Of a stretch of 64,000 nt of DNA, positions 38,103 to 47,659 are shown in pieces (position 1 is the stretch's first letter; each line of letters begins with the position of its first letter). The DNA is taken from the NCBI RefSeq assembly GCF_017052585.1, contig NZ_JAFFHZ010000001.1, positions 744,001 to 808,000 on the forward strand. Direction: 5' to 3'. Both the position numbers and the translations under genes were made by a program. The notes beneath the pieces are model-generated. The model searched no databases. It saw only the letters and a list, made by a program, of their open reading frames with translations, and was not told the DNA's origin. The stretch is from Paenibacillus apiarius. Lineage in GTDB: Bacteria; Bacillota; Bacilli; Paenibacillales; Paenibacillaceae.

Positions 38103-40055
38103 TTAAGTAACTTCTTGCTTGCAATGACGCCGGAACAGCTCCTCAAACCGCTGACATGATAATGGAGGACTGAAATAATACCCTTGAATTTCATCACAGC
38201 GGTGCTTCTGCAGGAACAGAAGCTGATCTTCGGTCTCTACGCCTTCGGCGATCACCTGCATGTTCATGTTATGCCCCAGAGCAATGATGGCCGATACGAT
38301 TGCAGCGTCATTCGGATCATGCTCCAGATCGCGCACGAAGGAGCGATCGATCTTCAAGCGATGAATCGGGAAATTTTTGAGATAGTGAAGAGAGCTGTAC
38401 CCCGTTCCAAAATCGTCAATGCTGATCGCGACTCCCATATCCTTCAGCTTTTTTAAAATATGAGAGGCTCTGGACACATCCAATGTCATGCTCTCCGTAA
38501 TCTCAAGATCAAGGTAGCGGGGTTCAAGTCCGGTTCGAATGAGCACATCCCGCACGGTCTCCGCCAAGTTCTTCATCTCGAATTGCCTTACTGATAGATT
38601 GACGGATACAGGTATGGGCGGGAGGCCGATGCTTTGCCATTTCATGTTTTGCCGGCATGCCTCCTCCAATACCCACGTTCCCAATGCGACAATAAAGCCG
38701 TTCTCTTCCGCCAACGGGATGAAGTCTCCCGGTGAAATAAGCCCGCGGTCCGGATGATTCCAACGCACCAGCGCTTCCACGCCGACAATCTGTTGAGAGT
38801 TCATATCCACCTGCGGCTGATAATATAACTCAAACTCTTCCTTCGTCAACGCAATACGCATGTCATTCTCGAGCGTAATCCGTTCCAAGGGGCGGTCGTT
38901 CATTTCCGAAGTGTAGAATAAATATCCGTTCTTCCCTTGTTCCTTCACGCGGGATAGTGCCAAGTCTGCCTGCTTGATCGCCATGCCGGCTTTGACATGA
39001 CGCTGTGTTTTGTCAATGATGGTGACCCCAATGCTCATCGTGACGTGCACCGGAATATCATTCAGATAGAATGGCTCTTCCATCGCGGCCAAGCATTGAC
39101 GCACCCGCTCATGCACTTCTTGCTCTGATTCTATGTATGTAAGAAAACATGCAAACTCATCGCCTTCCATCCGGGCCACGACATCGTTCTCGGTCATGGA
39201 GCGCAGGAGCCGTTCGGCGCACTGCAGGAGCAGCATATCTCCAAAATCGGTTCCGAAGGTATCGTTAATCCGCTTAAACCGATCGAGGTCCATATACATG
39301 ATCACGATGTTAAAAGAAGCGCTTGCCGCCATGTTCAACGCTTCCTCCAGACGCTGCATGAACATGCGCCGGTTCGGAAGTCCCGTCATGTCGTCGTAAT
39401 ACGACATATACCGAATCCGCTCTGCCATATGCCGGTCCGGACTGGCGTCCTGCAGGCAGACCGAGAAGAGCGGGCAGTCGGACGGCGGATTCGGATGCGC
39501 GCCGTCAGGCACACGGGCGATATGGGCGATCCAATCCTGCGGAAAGCCTTGATTGTGGTAACCGAGCAGCTCCATTTGAACCTCTGTGCCGTCCATTGCT
39601 TCGGACAGCGCATTCGACAGCTTTGTTTTATAGCGGTCATCTATCCATTGCCCGGCAGACAAAGCGGTATCGTCAAAATGCGTTTCTTCGTAAAACGACG
39701 CGTTCGCCCCTACGGCAAATCCATCTCGTCTAAGAAACAAAATGGGGACCGGAACATGACTATATAAATGCTTCAAACCTGGTTTGACGGATTCATCGTT
39801 GAAAGCATGGTCAGTCGGGGCTTGGCCGAGGCTTGGCTGCCGAAAGCGATTCATGACGACCTCAACGCAGACAACATGGACAATCATCCCCAGCAGCACT
39901 AGGGATATCGCCACACGCAGACCGCCTTCGGCTATCCACCATGCCCATCCTCCAGCTCCCATTGCAACGGCCGGAGCGAATCGAATGACGTTAGAAGCCA
40001 GTTGGGTCTTTTGCCCTCGCGATTCTAACTCCTGTTCTTTCGGATTGTTCACCAT
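38103..40055 (-). CDS. GGDEF-EAL protein with altered GGDEF signature
   Basis: 650 residues. Two hydrophobic segments near residues 25-65 anchor it, a PAS-like region follows (about 85-200), then GGDEF (about 215-375) and EAL (about 395-640). The diguanylate cyclase signature reads MEGDEF in place of [S/G]GDEF, while metal residues DLDRFKRIND remain, so cyclase activity is doubtful and the domain may only bind GTP. The EAL domain has GVEALVRWNHP, EITES and DDFGTGYSSL, so c-di-GMP phosphodiesterase activity is plausible. Start MVNNPKEQE at 40055 has GGAAGGA upstream. Confidence 0.88.
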   Translation of the reverse strand: MVNNPKEQELESRGQKTQLASNVIRFAPAVAMGAGGWAWWIAEGGLRVAISLVLLGMIVHVVCVEVVMNRFRQPSLGQAPTDHAFNDESVKPGLKHLYSHVPVPILFLRRDGFAVGANASFYEETHFDDTALSAGQWIDDRYKTKLSNALSEAMDGTEVQMELLGYHNQGFPQDWIAHIARVPDGAHPNPPSDCPLFSVCLQDASPDRHMAERIRYMSYYDDMTGLPNRRMFMQRLEEALNMAASASFNIVIMYMDLDRFKRINDTFGTDFGDMLLLQCAERLLRSMTENDVVARMEGDEFACFLTYIESEQEVHERVRQCLAAMEEPFYLNDIPVHVTMSIGVTIIDKTQRHVKAGMAIKQADLALSRVKEQGKNGYLFYTSEMNDRPLERITLENDMRIALTKEEFELYYQPQVDMNSQQIVGVEALVRWNHPDRGLISPGDFIPLAEENGFIVALGTWVLEEACRQNMKWQSIGLPPIPVSVNLSVRQFEMKNLAETVRDVLIRTGLEPRYLDLEITESMTLDVSRASHILKKLKDMGVAISIDDFGTGYSSLHYLKNFPIHRLKIDRSFVRDLEHDPNDAAIVSAIIALGHNMNMQVIAEGVETEDQLLFLQKHRCDEIQGYYFSPPLSCQRFEELFRRHCKQEVT

Positions 40056-40094
40056 ATCTCTTCCTTCCGGCCTTGAAGTCGAACTCGGCACAGT

Positions 40095-40463
40095 CTAACG
40101 ACGTGCCGCCAAAGCTAGCATGAGCCACCCCGCAATGAACGCAACTCCCCCGATCGGCGTGATGGCGCCCAACATGCCGACTCCCGTGAAGCAGAGCAAG
40201 TACAAGCTGCCGGAAAAAATAATAATCCCTATCCAAATGAGTCTAGCCGCCCATAGCACTTTCTGTCGATCTGCAAATTTGTCCGCCAATATCGCAATAA
40301 GGATAAGACCTAAGGCGTGGGCCATATGGTACTGCACTGCCGTGTCATAAGTAGCCATCCGCTCTGCGGTCAAATACCCCTTCATAATGTGCGCGCCAAA
40401 TGCCCCAAGCGCAACGGACAACAACGCATTCAAACTTCCTATCATCGTATATCGTCGCAACAT
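40095..40463 (-). CDS. DUF423 (YwdK-type) small membrane protein
   Basis: 122 residues, four hydrophobic segments. Family pattern: GSLNALLSVALGAFGAH, the central TAVQYHMAHALGLI and the C-terminal GVGMLGAITPIGGVAFIAGW. Function unknown. In B. subtilis ywdK is beside gerQ (ywdL); here gerQ is 21 kb away. Start at 40463 with GAGGAG 8-9 bases upstream. 39 bp before the GGDEF-EAL gene on the same strand, so possibly cotranscribed. Confidence 0.85.
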   Translation of the reverse strand: MLRRYTMIGSLNALLSVALGAFGAHIMKGYLTAERMATYDTAVQYHMAHALGLILIAILADKFADRQKVLWAARLIWIGIIIFSGSLYLLCFTGVGMLGAITPIGGVAFIAGWLMLALAARR

Positions 40464-40618
40464 GTTGTCAGCTCCTCTAAGAACGAATTTCGGCAATTTT
40501 TAACTATATTTTACGATTCTATCTTATCTGAATGTGCCGCGTTTTTCCACAAGGAATATTCGGAATATCCATATTATAGCGGAACTTTTTCAACGTGATG
40601 AATGGTTGTCCGTCTTTT

Positions 40619-40984
40619 TTACTTGTGCGGGGGACGCATTCCATCTATGGCATGTCTTATCGTTAGCAAAGGCTGCTTCCATACCATTCGAGGCCCGGCA
40701 TAACGCATCACTTGCCGAATCCGGTCGCGCATTTCCGGCTTGTAGCATTGCACATGACATTTGCCGCAGGTCGTTTTCTGTTCACCGAATCGGCAGTAGG
40801 ATAGTCTTTTTTGTGCATATAAATATAGCTGATTGCATTCTTCGCACATGTCAATCTTGTTTTGATCCGCATTTATCGCTATTCTTGGACGATCGGTATG
40901 CTTAGCACGGCAATAAACGGAAATCATCACGCTCACCGTTCTCTTTTCTCTGCGGATTCTTGGTCCGTCCTGTTGGGTGCGCAT
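40619..40984 (-). CDS. YgbA-family nitric-oxide-responsive protein
   Basis: 121 residues. The pattern RIRREKRTVSVMISVYC, then MCEECNQLYLYAQKRL, CRFGEQKTTCGKCHVQCY and RDRIRQVMRYAGPRM matches the PF11756 'nitrous oxide-stimulated promoter' family, with seven Cys that could bind metal or Fe-S. E. coli YgbA is NsrR-controlled and induced by NO. AGAGGGG lies 10 bases before the ATG. Isolated gene; no NsrR-like site was identified. Confidence 0.85.
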   Translation of the reverse strand: MRTQQDGPRIRREKRTVSVMISVYCRAKHTDRPRIAINADQNKIDMCEECNQLYLYAQKRLSYCRFGEQKTTCGKCHVQCYKPEMRDRIRQVMRYAGPRMVWKQPLLTIRHAIDGMRPPHK

Positions 40985-41134
40985 CTATTAGGTTCCCCTC
41001 TCTTATCCGTTTATCGAGCTGCGTCTCAAGCCTCTCTATACGTACCGTACCGAATTGCGGGACAGAGCGCTATGACTTCAATAACAAGGGAACGAAGGAA
41101 CGATTCAATCCAAGACTGATTTCCACTCCAAAAT

Positions 41135-41156
41135 AAAAAAGACGCCCATCGGCGTC
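41135..41156 (-). terminator. Terminator of the 41-kb aldo/keto reductase
   Basis: 6-bp stem GACGCC/GGCGTC with a 4-base loop, followed on the minus strand by TTTTTTATTTT. Confidence 0.8.
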
Positions 41157-41176
41157 GAGCATCATGTGTACATTTT

Positions 41177-42136
41177 TTAGGTTTCTTCTTTCAAAATAAG
41201 TTCGATCTCCTTCAAATCTTCTGGCGACAGCTTCACTCCAGACGCCTTGCTGTTCTCTATCACCTGCTCGGGACGTGTAGCTCCGATTATGCAGCTCGAT
41301 ATGATGCCATGGCGGAGTATCCAAGCGAGAGCTAGCTGCGGCATGGAAATGCCATTCCGATCCGCAATCGAATGCAAGCGCTTGACCTTGCGTAAATAAT
41401 GATCCTGCATGAAGCTCTCCATGAACATATTCGTGCTCGCATCGGAAGCCCGGGTCCCTTCCGGGGCCGGAGCTCCCGGCTTGTATTTTCCCGTCAATAC
41501 TCCTTGTGCAAGCGGACAATAGACGACTTGACCGATGCCTTCCTGTTCACATAGCGGAAACACATCCTTCTCTATGGAGCGGTCCAGCATATTGTAGTGC
41601 GGTTGGTTGGATACGATGCGGTCCAAGTTGCACTGTCTGGCAGTATGGACGGCATCCGCAATGTGGTTCGCCTCCCACGAGCTGACCCCGACGTACAGCA
41701 CCTTTCCTTGCGTGACAAGGTCGTCGAGCGCGCGCAGCGTCTCTTCAAGCGGAGCTTCGGAATCGTAGCGATGGCATTGATACAGGTCAATGTAATCCGT
41801 GCCGAGCCGCTTCAAGCTGGCCTCGCATTGCTCGATTATGTGCTTGCGTGACAGACCGCGATCATTCGGTCCTTCGCCCATCTCGAAGTACACCTTCGTC
41901 GCCAGCACGTAAGAAGAACGCTCATATTTGGCCAAAGCTTTGCCAACGATCTCCTCAGCCGCGCCCTCATGGTACACATTTGCCGTGTCAAAAAAATTAA
42001 TGCCCAGCTCATAAGCTTGATCGATGATGGCTTCCGCTTGATCTTGATCGATCGAACCTCCATAAGTCAGCCAACTGCCGAGGCTGATCTCGCTCACCTT
42101 CAATCCGCATGTTCCGAGTCGGCGGTACTGCATCAC
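41177..42136 (-). CDS. Aldo/keto reductase (Kv-beta/YhdN-like group)
   Basis: 319 residues, TIM barrel. Catalytic tetrad: Asp in FFDTANVY, Tyr three to five residues on, Lys in LATKVYF, His in LYQCHRYD. The NADPH-binding end has WILRHGIISSCIIGATRPEQ. AKR enzymes of this group reduce aldehydes or glyoxal; substrate unknown. The start is GTG at 42136 (AGGAGG 8 bases upstream) or the adjacent ATG at 42133. Single gene, unrelated in detail to the second aldo/keto reductase at 58.7 kb. Confidence 0.9.
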   Translation of the reverse strand: MMQYRRLGTCGLKVSEISLGSWLTYGGSIDQDQAEAIIDQAYELGINFFDTANVYHEGAAEEIVGKALAKYERSSYVLATKVYFEMGEGPNDRGLSRKHIIEQCEASLKRLGTDYIDLYQCHRYDSEAPLEETLRALDDLVTQGKVLYVGVSSWEANHIADAVHTARQCNLDRIVSNQPHYNMLDRSIEKDVFPLCEQEGIGQVVYCPLAQGVLTGKYKPGAPAPEGTRASDASTNMFMESFMQDHYLRKVKRLHSIADRNGISMPQLALAWILRHGIISSCIIGATRPEQVIENSKASGVKLSPEDLKEIELILKEET

Positions 42137-42511
42137 TTGCTCATCCTCCTGTCACTTTATTTCATCATGAATATTCCGCGCATCCGATGAACGTAGTCAG
42201 TCATATGGATGATATAGGAGTGAATCGAATCCTGCCATAACAGAACCTCACGGCTTTTTGACCGATATTCACATCCTATGCGCACAAGGTGAAAAGCTTC
42301 CTGAAAAGAACCGGAAAGGTGGAATGAAGTGGACATGTATAGCAATATTGTCCCCCTTCCGTCTTGTAATGGAGGCCAGCAGACGCTTTTCATCGGCACA
42401 AAGCACCATACGCGGCGTATTGTTATTTTAAGCGGCAACGATTAAAATAATATATATGAAACTATAAAGTAATAAACATGATACTTATCTTCAATTAAAG
42501 GAGGTGAATCT
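42137..42511. other. Intergenic region, no supported gene
   Basis: Divergent control region between the aldo/keto reductase and the IclR gene. A 93-codon minus-strand frame lacks a ribosome site and any family similarity. The part next to the IclR gene is AT-rich (42440-42495) and probably holds its promoter, but no clean pair of hexamers is seen. Confidence 0.4.
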
Positions 42512-43264
42512 ATGGCTTCCGCACCTGGATTAAGCAGCGGACTCCGCATCATCGAGTTAGTATCCGAATCCGAGACGGGAATCGGCTTCAATCAATTGAA
42601 AGCGGCCTTGGAATTGAGCTCAGCCAGCCTTAACCGTTATTTGCAGGTGCTGCTGGAACGGCAATTTGTGGGCAAGAACGAGAACCAGCAGTATGTGCCG
42701 GGCGCGAAATTGTCAGCCATGATAAAGTGTGCCGATGGCCTCCACGATGTCAGCGGCATGACCGGCCCTATACTGGATCGCATTTGCAGAGAGACTGGCT
42801 GCACCTCATTGTGGATCGACTTTCGGAACGGTCGGATGATTTGCCGGGATAAAGCGGTTCATCCCGAAGGGGTAGTCATGCAGCAAATAGGCGAAGTGCG
42901 CACGGATTATCTGCTGCACCCTTGGGGGTTTTTGCTGCTTGCCCACGCAAATGACGAAAAAAGGCGCTTTTACATTGAATATGCGAATCTGGGCGGCCTC
43001 GCCGGCCGCTGTCCCGACGAGTCTTCCGTCCAGCGCTTCATTGAGGAGGCATCGGTTAACGGCCTGTCCGACGATAACGGGCTAATTTTGCAGAACATAC
43101 GACGCATCGCCGTTCCAATCCGCGCCGATTCACGCCTTGCTGCAGCCATCGCGATAGGCATGCCGGGCGTATCCTTCGAGGAACGATTCATTGAACGCAT
43201 ATACGGGATTTTGCAAGCAGAGGCGGTGCGTGCCGAACGGCTGCTGAGCGCGTCCACATTATAA
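42512..43264 (+). CDS. IclR-family transcriptional regulator
   Basis: 250 residues. N-terminal winged helix (GLRIIELVSESETGIGFNQL, then SSASLNRYLQVLLERQFV) and an effector domain ending RIAVPIRADSRLAAAIAIGMPG, the usual IclR ligand-binding pattern. AAAGGAGGTGA lies 6 bases before the ATG. The sulfatase gene starts 20 bp downstream, so the regulator probably controls, and is cotranscribed with, that gene. Confidence 0.88.
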   Translation: MASAPGLSSGLRIIELVSESETGIGFNQLKAALELSSASLNRYLQVLLERQFVGKNENQQYVPGAKLSAMIKCADGLHDVSGMTGPILDRICRETGCTSLWIDFRNGRMICRDKAVHPEGVVMQQIGEVRTDYLLHPWGFLLLAHANDEKRRFYIEYANLGGLAGRCPDESSVQRFIEEASVNGLSDDNGLILQNIRRIAVPIRADSRLAAAIAIGMPGVSFEERFIERIYGILQAEAVRAERLLSASTL

Positions 43265-43284
43265 CATTGAGGGAGTGGCGTGTG

Positions 43285-44742
43285 ATGATGAAGAGACAAC
43301 CGAACATGATTTACATTTTAGCTGACGATATGGGCTACGGTGATATTTCTTGCTTGAATGACAATTCTAAAATCAATACGCCCAATCTGGATCGTCTCGG
43401 AAAAGAAGGGATTATATTCACCGATGCGCACTCCTCCTCTGCCGTGTGCACTCCCTCGCGTTACAGCATCTTGACGGGAAGATACAATTGGAGATCGGCA
43501 TTGAAAGAAGGCGTTTTGGGCGGATATTCGCGGAGTATAATCGAACAAGGGCGGATGACGGTTGCTGATCTGCTTAAGCAGGCGGGCTACTATACGGCTT
43601 GCTTCGGCAAATGGCACCTCGGCTTGGATTGGCAAAAAAGCGGAGACACCCCTGCGGAGGTCGATTTTTCCAAGCCGATACAAAACGGTCCGTCCGATTT
43701 GGGGTTTGATGAATTTTACGGGATCAGCGCATCCCTTGATATGCCGCCTTACGTCTATATCGAGAATGACAAGGCTACCCAACTGCCTGATCAGGTGACC
43801 CGCAACGATGATAAGAAAGGTTTTTGGCGCGAAGGTCCGACGGCTCCGGATTTCCGGCACGAAGAGGTGCTGCCGCGATTGACGCAGAAGGTGCTAGATC
43901 GGATTGAACAATTCGGAGCCAGTTCCGGTTCCGAACCGTTCTTCATTTATTACCCGCTGCCCGCTCCGCATACGCCGATACTGCCGACCGCTGATTTCAA
44001 GGGAAAATCGGGAACGAACCTGTATGGTGACTTTGTGCTCATGTGCGATGATGTTATCGGTCTCATTATGAGCAAGCTGGAAAGCTGCGGACTCGCAGAC
44101 AATACTATCCTGGTATTCACCAGTGATAACGGCTGCTCTCCGAGCGCCGATTACGGGGAGCTGGCCCGAGTCGGCCACAACCCCAGCTATGTGTTCAGAG
44201 GGCATAAGGCAGATATTTATGAAGGAGGACATCGCATTCCGCTGCTGGTCAGATGGCCCGCACAGATTGCCGCGGGGACGATAATCGAAGAGCCGGTGTG
44301 CTTGGTGGATTTCATGGCGACGGCTGCTGATATCGCAGGCTTGCCTCTCCCTGATAATGCGGGCGAAGATAGCGTAAGCCAGCTTCCTCTGTGGCTGGGC
44401 CAAGCCCGTGAACAGCCGCTGCGCGAGGCCATCGTGCATCACTCAATCGACGGCTCCTTCTCGATCCGCAAGGGCGAATGGAAGCTTGAGCTGTGCCCCG
44501 GCTCGGGCGGATGGAGCGATCCGATGCCGGGAGCGGAACCCGAAGGTACGCCTTCGTTCCAGCTGTACCGGTTGAGCGAGGACATCGGCGAGCGGCACAA
44601 TCTGGCGGAGCGGCATCCTGAAGTCGTTCTGGAACTGAAGGAGCTTCTGACCCGGTATATCAAGGATGGCAGAAGCACACCGGGTAAGCCGCAGCCTAAT
44701 ACAGGAGCTCCGCGATGGGGGCAATTGCATTGGATGCAATGA
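43285..44742 (+). CDS. Sulfatase (arylsulfatase A type, formylglycine-dependent)
   Basis: 485 residues. Metal site IYILADDMGYGD near the N-terminus, the formylglycine motif VCTPSRYSILTGR (Cys55, the C-x-P-S-R site), HLG in GKWHLGL, and VFTSDNGC for the remaining metal ligands. No signal peptide, so it probably acts inside the cell on an imported sulfated compound. It would need a formylglycine-generating enzyme, not present in the window. The start is ATG at 43285 or GTG at 43282; GAGGGAG lies 6-9 bases upstream. Confidence 0.92.
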   Translation: MMKRQPNMIYILADDMGYGDISCLNDNSKINTPNLDRLGKEGIIFTDAHSSSAVCTPSRYSILTGRYNWRSALKEGVLGGYSRSIIEQGRMTVADLLKQAGYYTACFGKWHLGLDWQKSGDTPAEVDFSKPIQNGPSDLGFDEFYGISASLDMPPYVYIENDKATQLPDQVTRNDDKKGFWREGPTAPDFRHEEVLPRLTQKVLDRIEQFGASSGSEPFFIYYPLPAPHTPILPTADFKGKSGTNLYGDFVLMCDDVIGLIMSKLESCGLADNTILVFTSDNGCSPSADYGELARVGHNPSYVFRGHKADIYEGGHRIPLLVRWPAQIAAGTIIEEPVCLVDFMATAADIAGLPLPDNAGEDSVSQLPLWLGQAREQPLREAIVHHSIDGSFSIRKGEWKLELCPGSGGWSDPMPGAEPEGTPSFQLYRLSEDIGERHNLAERHPEVVLELKELLTRYIKDGRSTPGKPQPNTGAPRWGQLHWMQ

Positions 44743-44816
44743 TGAGTGAAAGATTATTCAATCCGGCCATTTAGCGATTCATGGCATTCATCTATTCTAC
44801 TAACGCTGCGCAAGAA

Positions 44817-44848
44817 AGAAGTTCCCGCGTTCGCGGGAACTTCTTTTA
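44817..44848. terminator. Bidirectional terminator (sulfatase / SEC-C gene)
   Basis: Perfect stem AAGTTCCCGC/GCGGGAACTT with a GTTC-type loop, TTTT on the plus side and a pyrimidine-rich TTTCTTG run on the minus side. Confidence 0.8.
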
Positions 44849-44928
44849 AGTAGCCTGATCTTTTTATACGGAGCTCGGTTACTGTTGCGATTTTCAGCAT
44901 GGACGATGCCAGAAAGACCGGCCGCTCG

Positions 44929-46164
44929 CTATCGTCGGGATTTAGCCGTCGCTTGTTTTTTGACCCAGCTTATTAATGGCTTGTCCCATTGCCACACAGG
45001 CAGAGCGTAATAGATGTAGTTCATGGCCTCATCTTCGTCACCGAACCCGTAAAAGTCAGGCAATTCCTCTGCAAGCCGCTTGCGGCCGACAATGTAACCA
45101 GGCACATAAGGATTGCTTGCCCGAGCTTTCTTCCACTGCTTCTGCAGCACAGGCTCGGGTTGCTTCGTATAATATGCCAGCAAGAAACGGGTATAGCTCA
45201 AATGCGCCCCTTCGTCATCCTCAAATTGAGCGAGAAGCTCCGCCAACTCTTTGAATTGGCTCAGCAAAATGAGACCATTGACATACAAATACCGCACGCC
45301 CTGGTTGTCGTTCGGATTGAGCGCGAGCATGTCGGCGAAATGCGCTCCAGCTTCCGCGTAGTCCCCGAGAAGATAGCTCGTCTCGGCATAGCCGGACTTG
45401 CTCCGCATGAACGGTCTCGTTTCGGCCAATCCCCAGAAATACCCTTTATGCTTGCGGAAGTACGTTGGACCTAATTGTGCCTTCCCCGCCTCAATGCCAA
45501 GGCGATAATAATCGCGCGCTTCCTCAAGCGTCTTCGCTTTGGTCACAGCCAACTCGTTATAATAATCAGGGGTGCCTTGTTCATTCACGGATGAAGTTCC
45601 GAGCATCTCGTTGACGATCGCATCGAGGGCGCGTTCCCGCTCTCCGACATCGACGTCATCTTCCTGAACTTTCAGCAATTCCATCGCATATTCATCCATC
45701 TGTTGAACGCGAGTAGCGATCGAGCTGACGGACACCTTATACCGCTCGGCCACTTCTGCCTGTGTGACGTAATCCTCATGCATGCCGCGCACGACGTATT
45801 CCAATGCCGCCCAGAACACGCCCATCTTGCGGAAAATTGGCTCTTGGTCGTCTGAATAGTAATGCCAGAGCATAATCCCGAATTCCACATATTGTTCGGG
45901 CAGGCGTCCGCTCCAATGCTTGATAATGCCTCTGGCCAGTATCCGGTAGAGTTCGTTCCTCCAAGACAATCTCTCGATAAACGCTAACAACTCCTGTTCC
46001 GAGTTGGACTTGCGTTTCGTTGCCGCGCCGCCGAATTGCTTGCTCCCCGCTTCTGATTTTACAATCGGCACTACGTTGGACTGCTTGTCATTCTCTAAGC
46101 AGCAATGCTTGTATTTCTTCCCGCTTCCGCAATGGCAGCGATCATTTCTGCCCAGTTTCTTCAT
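44929..46164 (-). CDS. SEC-C motif protein with helical repeats
   Basis: 411 residues from MKKLGRNDRCHCGSG at 46164, where GGAGGG lies 5-6 bases upstream. The N-terminal SEC-C motif (CHCGSGKKYKHCC) binds zinc as in the SecA tail. A helix-turn-helix-like segment follows around 150-175 (TQAEVAERYKVSVSSIATRV), then TPR-like helices (about 225-340: YAETSYLLGDYAEAGAHFADM). Function unknown; SEC-C proteins often contact ribosomes or SecB. The frame extends 75 codons upstream without start signals. Confidence 0.8.
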   Translation of the reverse strand: MKKLGRNDRCHCGSGKKYKHCCLENDKQSNVVPIVKSEAGSKQFGGAATKRKSNSEQELLAFIERLSWRNELYRILARGIIKHWSGRLPEQYVEFGIMLWHYYSDDQEPIFRKMGVFWAALEYVVRGMHEDYVTQAEVAERYKVSVSSIATRVQQMDEYAMELLKVQEDDVDVGERERALDAIVNEMLGTSSVNEQGTPDYYNELAVTKAKTLEEARDYYRLGIEAGKAQLGPTYFRKHKGYFWGLAETRPFMRSKSGYAETSYLLGDYAEAGAHFADMLALNPNDNQGVRYLYVNGLILLSQFKELAELLAQFEDDEGAHLSYTRFLLAYYTKQPEPVLQKQWKKARASNPYVPGYIVGRKRLAEELPDFYGFGDEDEAMNYIYYALPVWQWDKPLISWVKKQATAKSRR

Positions 46165-46498
46165 ATTATCCCTCCAGTGCGCCGTATCGGTATAAATAAT
46201 TGACAATGGGACCGCTTTCTTCTGATGCTTATATCGATCATGGATTGTCAAAGCGTTACGAATATTCAACATTCCATCTGTTCCTGCTATATCCTCTATT
46301 ATATCATGGTGAGAATAACGTAAACAGATACCGAAGCAGCATACATCCATCACATAACCCTCTGCATTCTGAATATATTTGAATAACACGCAACTCTTTT
46401 CCCATAAGAGAAAGCGACCTTTAGAACATAATCCTTAAGTAATGCCAATGCACTGTTGCAGCAGGTTGGAAAATACATCCATCAGGAGGTGTCTGCCA
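46165..46498. other. Intergenic region, no supported gene
   Basis: Divergent region between the SEC-C gene and yhbH. No gene or clear sigma-E promoter for yhbH could be identified. Confidence 0.4.
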
Positions 46499-47659
46499 TT
46501 GGATGCACGAACGTTTATCGTCTCCCGTGAAGATTGGTCTCTCCACCGCAAAGGGTATCAGGACCAAGCGCGCCATCAGCAGAAAGTCCGCGAAGCGATC
46601 AAACAAAATCTTCCCGACCTCGTGACGGAAGAAAATATTATTATGTCAGACGGCAAGCAGATTATTAAAGTTCCCATCCGCAGCTTGGATGAGTTCCGAT
46701 TCGTGTATAACTTCAATAAGAAGAAACACGTCGGGCAAGGCGACGGAGACAGCCAAGTGGGGGACGTGCTCGGCACCGACAGCACTCAGGGGCAAAGCAA
46801 AGGCCAGAAAGCCGGCGACCAGCCCGGCTCGGATGTCATCGAAGCTGAAGTAAGCATCGCCGATCTGGAGAACATGCTGTTCGATGAGTTGGAACTGCCG
46901 CATCTGAAGCAGTTAGACAATGATCAATTGGAAACGAAGGAGATCCGGTTCAACGATATCCGGAAAAAAGGCATCATATCGAACATCGACAAGAAGCGGA
47001 CGATACTGGAAAATTTGCGCCGCAATGCATTGGCCGGCCAGCCGGGCATTCATGGCATCAATCCGGACGATCTGCGGTTCAAGACGTGGGAGGAAATCGT
47101 CAAGCCCCATTCCAATGCGGTCATTATCGCCATGATGGACACGTCGGGGTCGATGGGTTCGTTCGAGAAATATTGCGCCCGCAGCTTCTTCTTCTGGATG
47201 ACCCGCTTCCTGCGCCGTCAATATGAAAAGGTCGAGCTCGTATTTATCGCTCATCATACCGAGGCGAAGGAGGTAACGGAAGAAGAGTTCTTCACCCGCG
47301 GCGAGAGCGGCGGCACGATCTGCTCTTCCGCCTATATTAAGGCGCTCGAAATTATCGACAGCCGCTATCCGGCGTCCAGCTATAATATTTATCCGTTCCA
47401 TTTCTCCGACGGCGATAATTTAACGAGCGACAACGAACGCTGCGTCAAGCTTATTTCCCAGCTGCTCAAGCGCTCCAACATGTTCGGTTATGGCGAGGTT
47501 AACCAGTACAACCGCAGCAGCACGCTGATGTCCGCTTACCGCAATATCAATCTTCCCCATTTCATGTACTACGTCATTAAGGAGAAGACTGAGGTGTACA
47601 AAGCGCTCAAGCATTTTTTCAAAAAACAGCCGGGAGGGGTGCGCCATGACGTCCGATGA
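46499..47659 (+). CDS. yhbH: Sporulation protein YhbH (DUF444, VWA-like)
   Basis: 386 residues, near the B. subtilis length (392). TTG start at 46499 with AGGAGG 9 bases upstream; the product begins [19 protein letters not shown] as expected. The MIDAS-like motif is [11 protein letters not shown], and the family region [14 protein letters not shown] lies near residue 80. It belongs to the YeaH/YhbH group, partners of PrkA-type kinases and SpoVR. The 3' end overlaps spoVR by 14 bp. Confidence 0.92.
   Translation: MDARTFIVSREDWSLHRKGYQDQARHQQKVREAIKQNLPDLVTEENIIMSDGKQIIKVPIRSLDEFRFVYNFNKKKHVGQGDGDSQVGDVLGTDSTQGQSKGQKAGDQPGSDVIEAEVSIADLENMLFDELELPHLKQLDNDQLETKEIRFNDIRKKGIISNIDKKRTILENLRRNALAGQPGIHGINPDDLRFKTWEEIVKPHSNAVIIAMMDTSGSMGSFEKYCARSFFFWMTRFLRRQYEKVELVFIAHHTEAKEVTEEEFFTRGESGGTICSSAYIKALEIIDSRYPASSYNIYPFHFSDGDNLTSDNERCVKLISQLLKRSNMFGYGEVNQYNRSSTLMSAYRNINLPHFMYYVIKEKTEVYKALKHFFKKQPGGVRHDVR

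Noticed and set aside
42157-42438. 93-codon minus-strand frame before the IclR gene
   Set aside because: No ribosome binding site, no recognisable domain, and it lies in a divergent control region.
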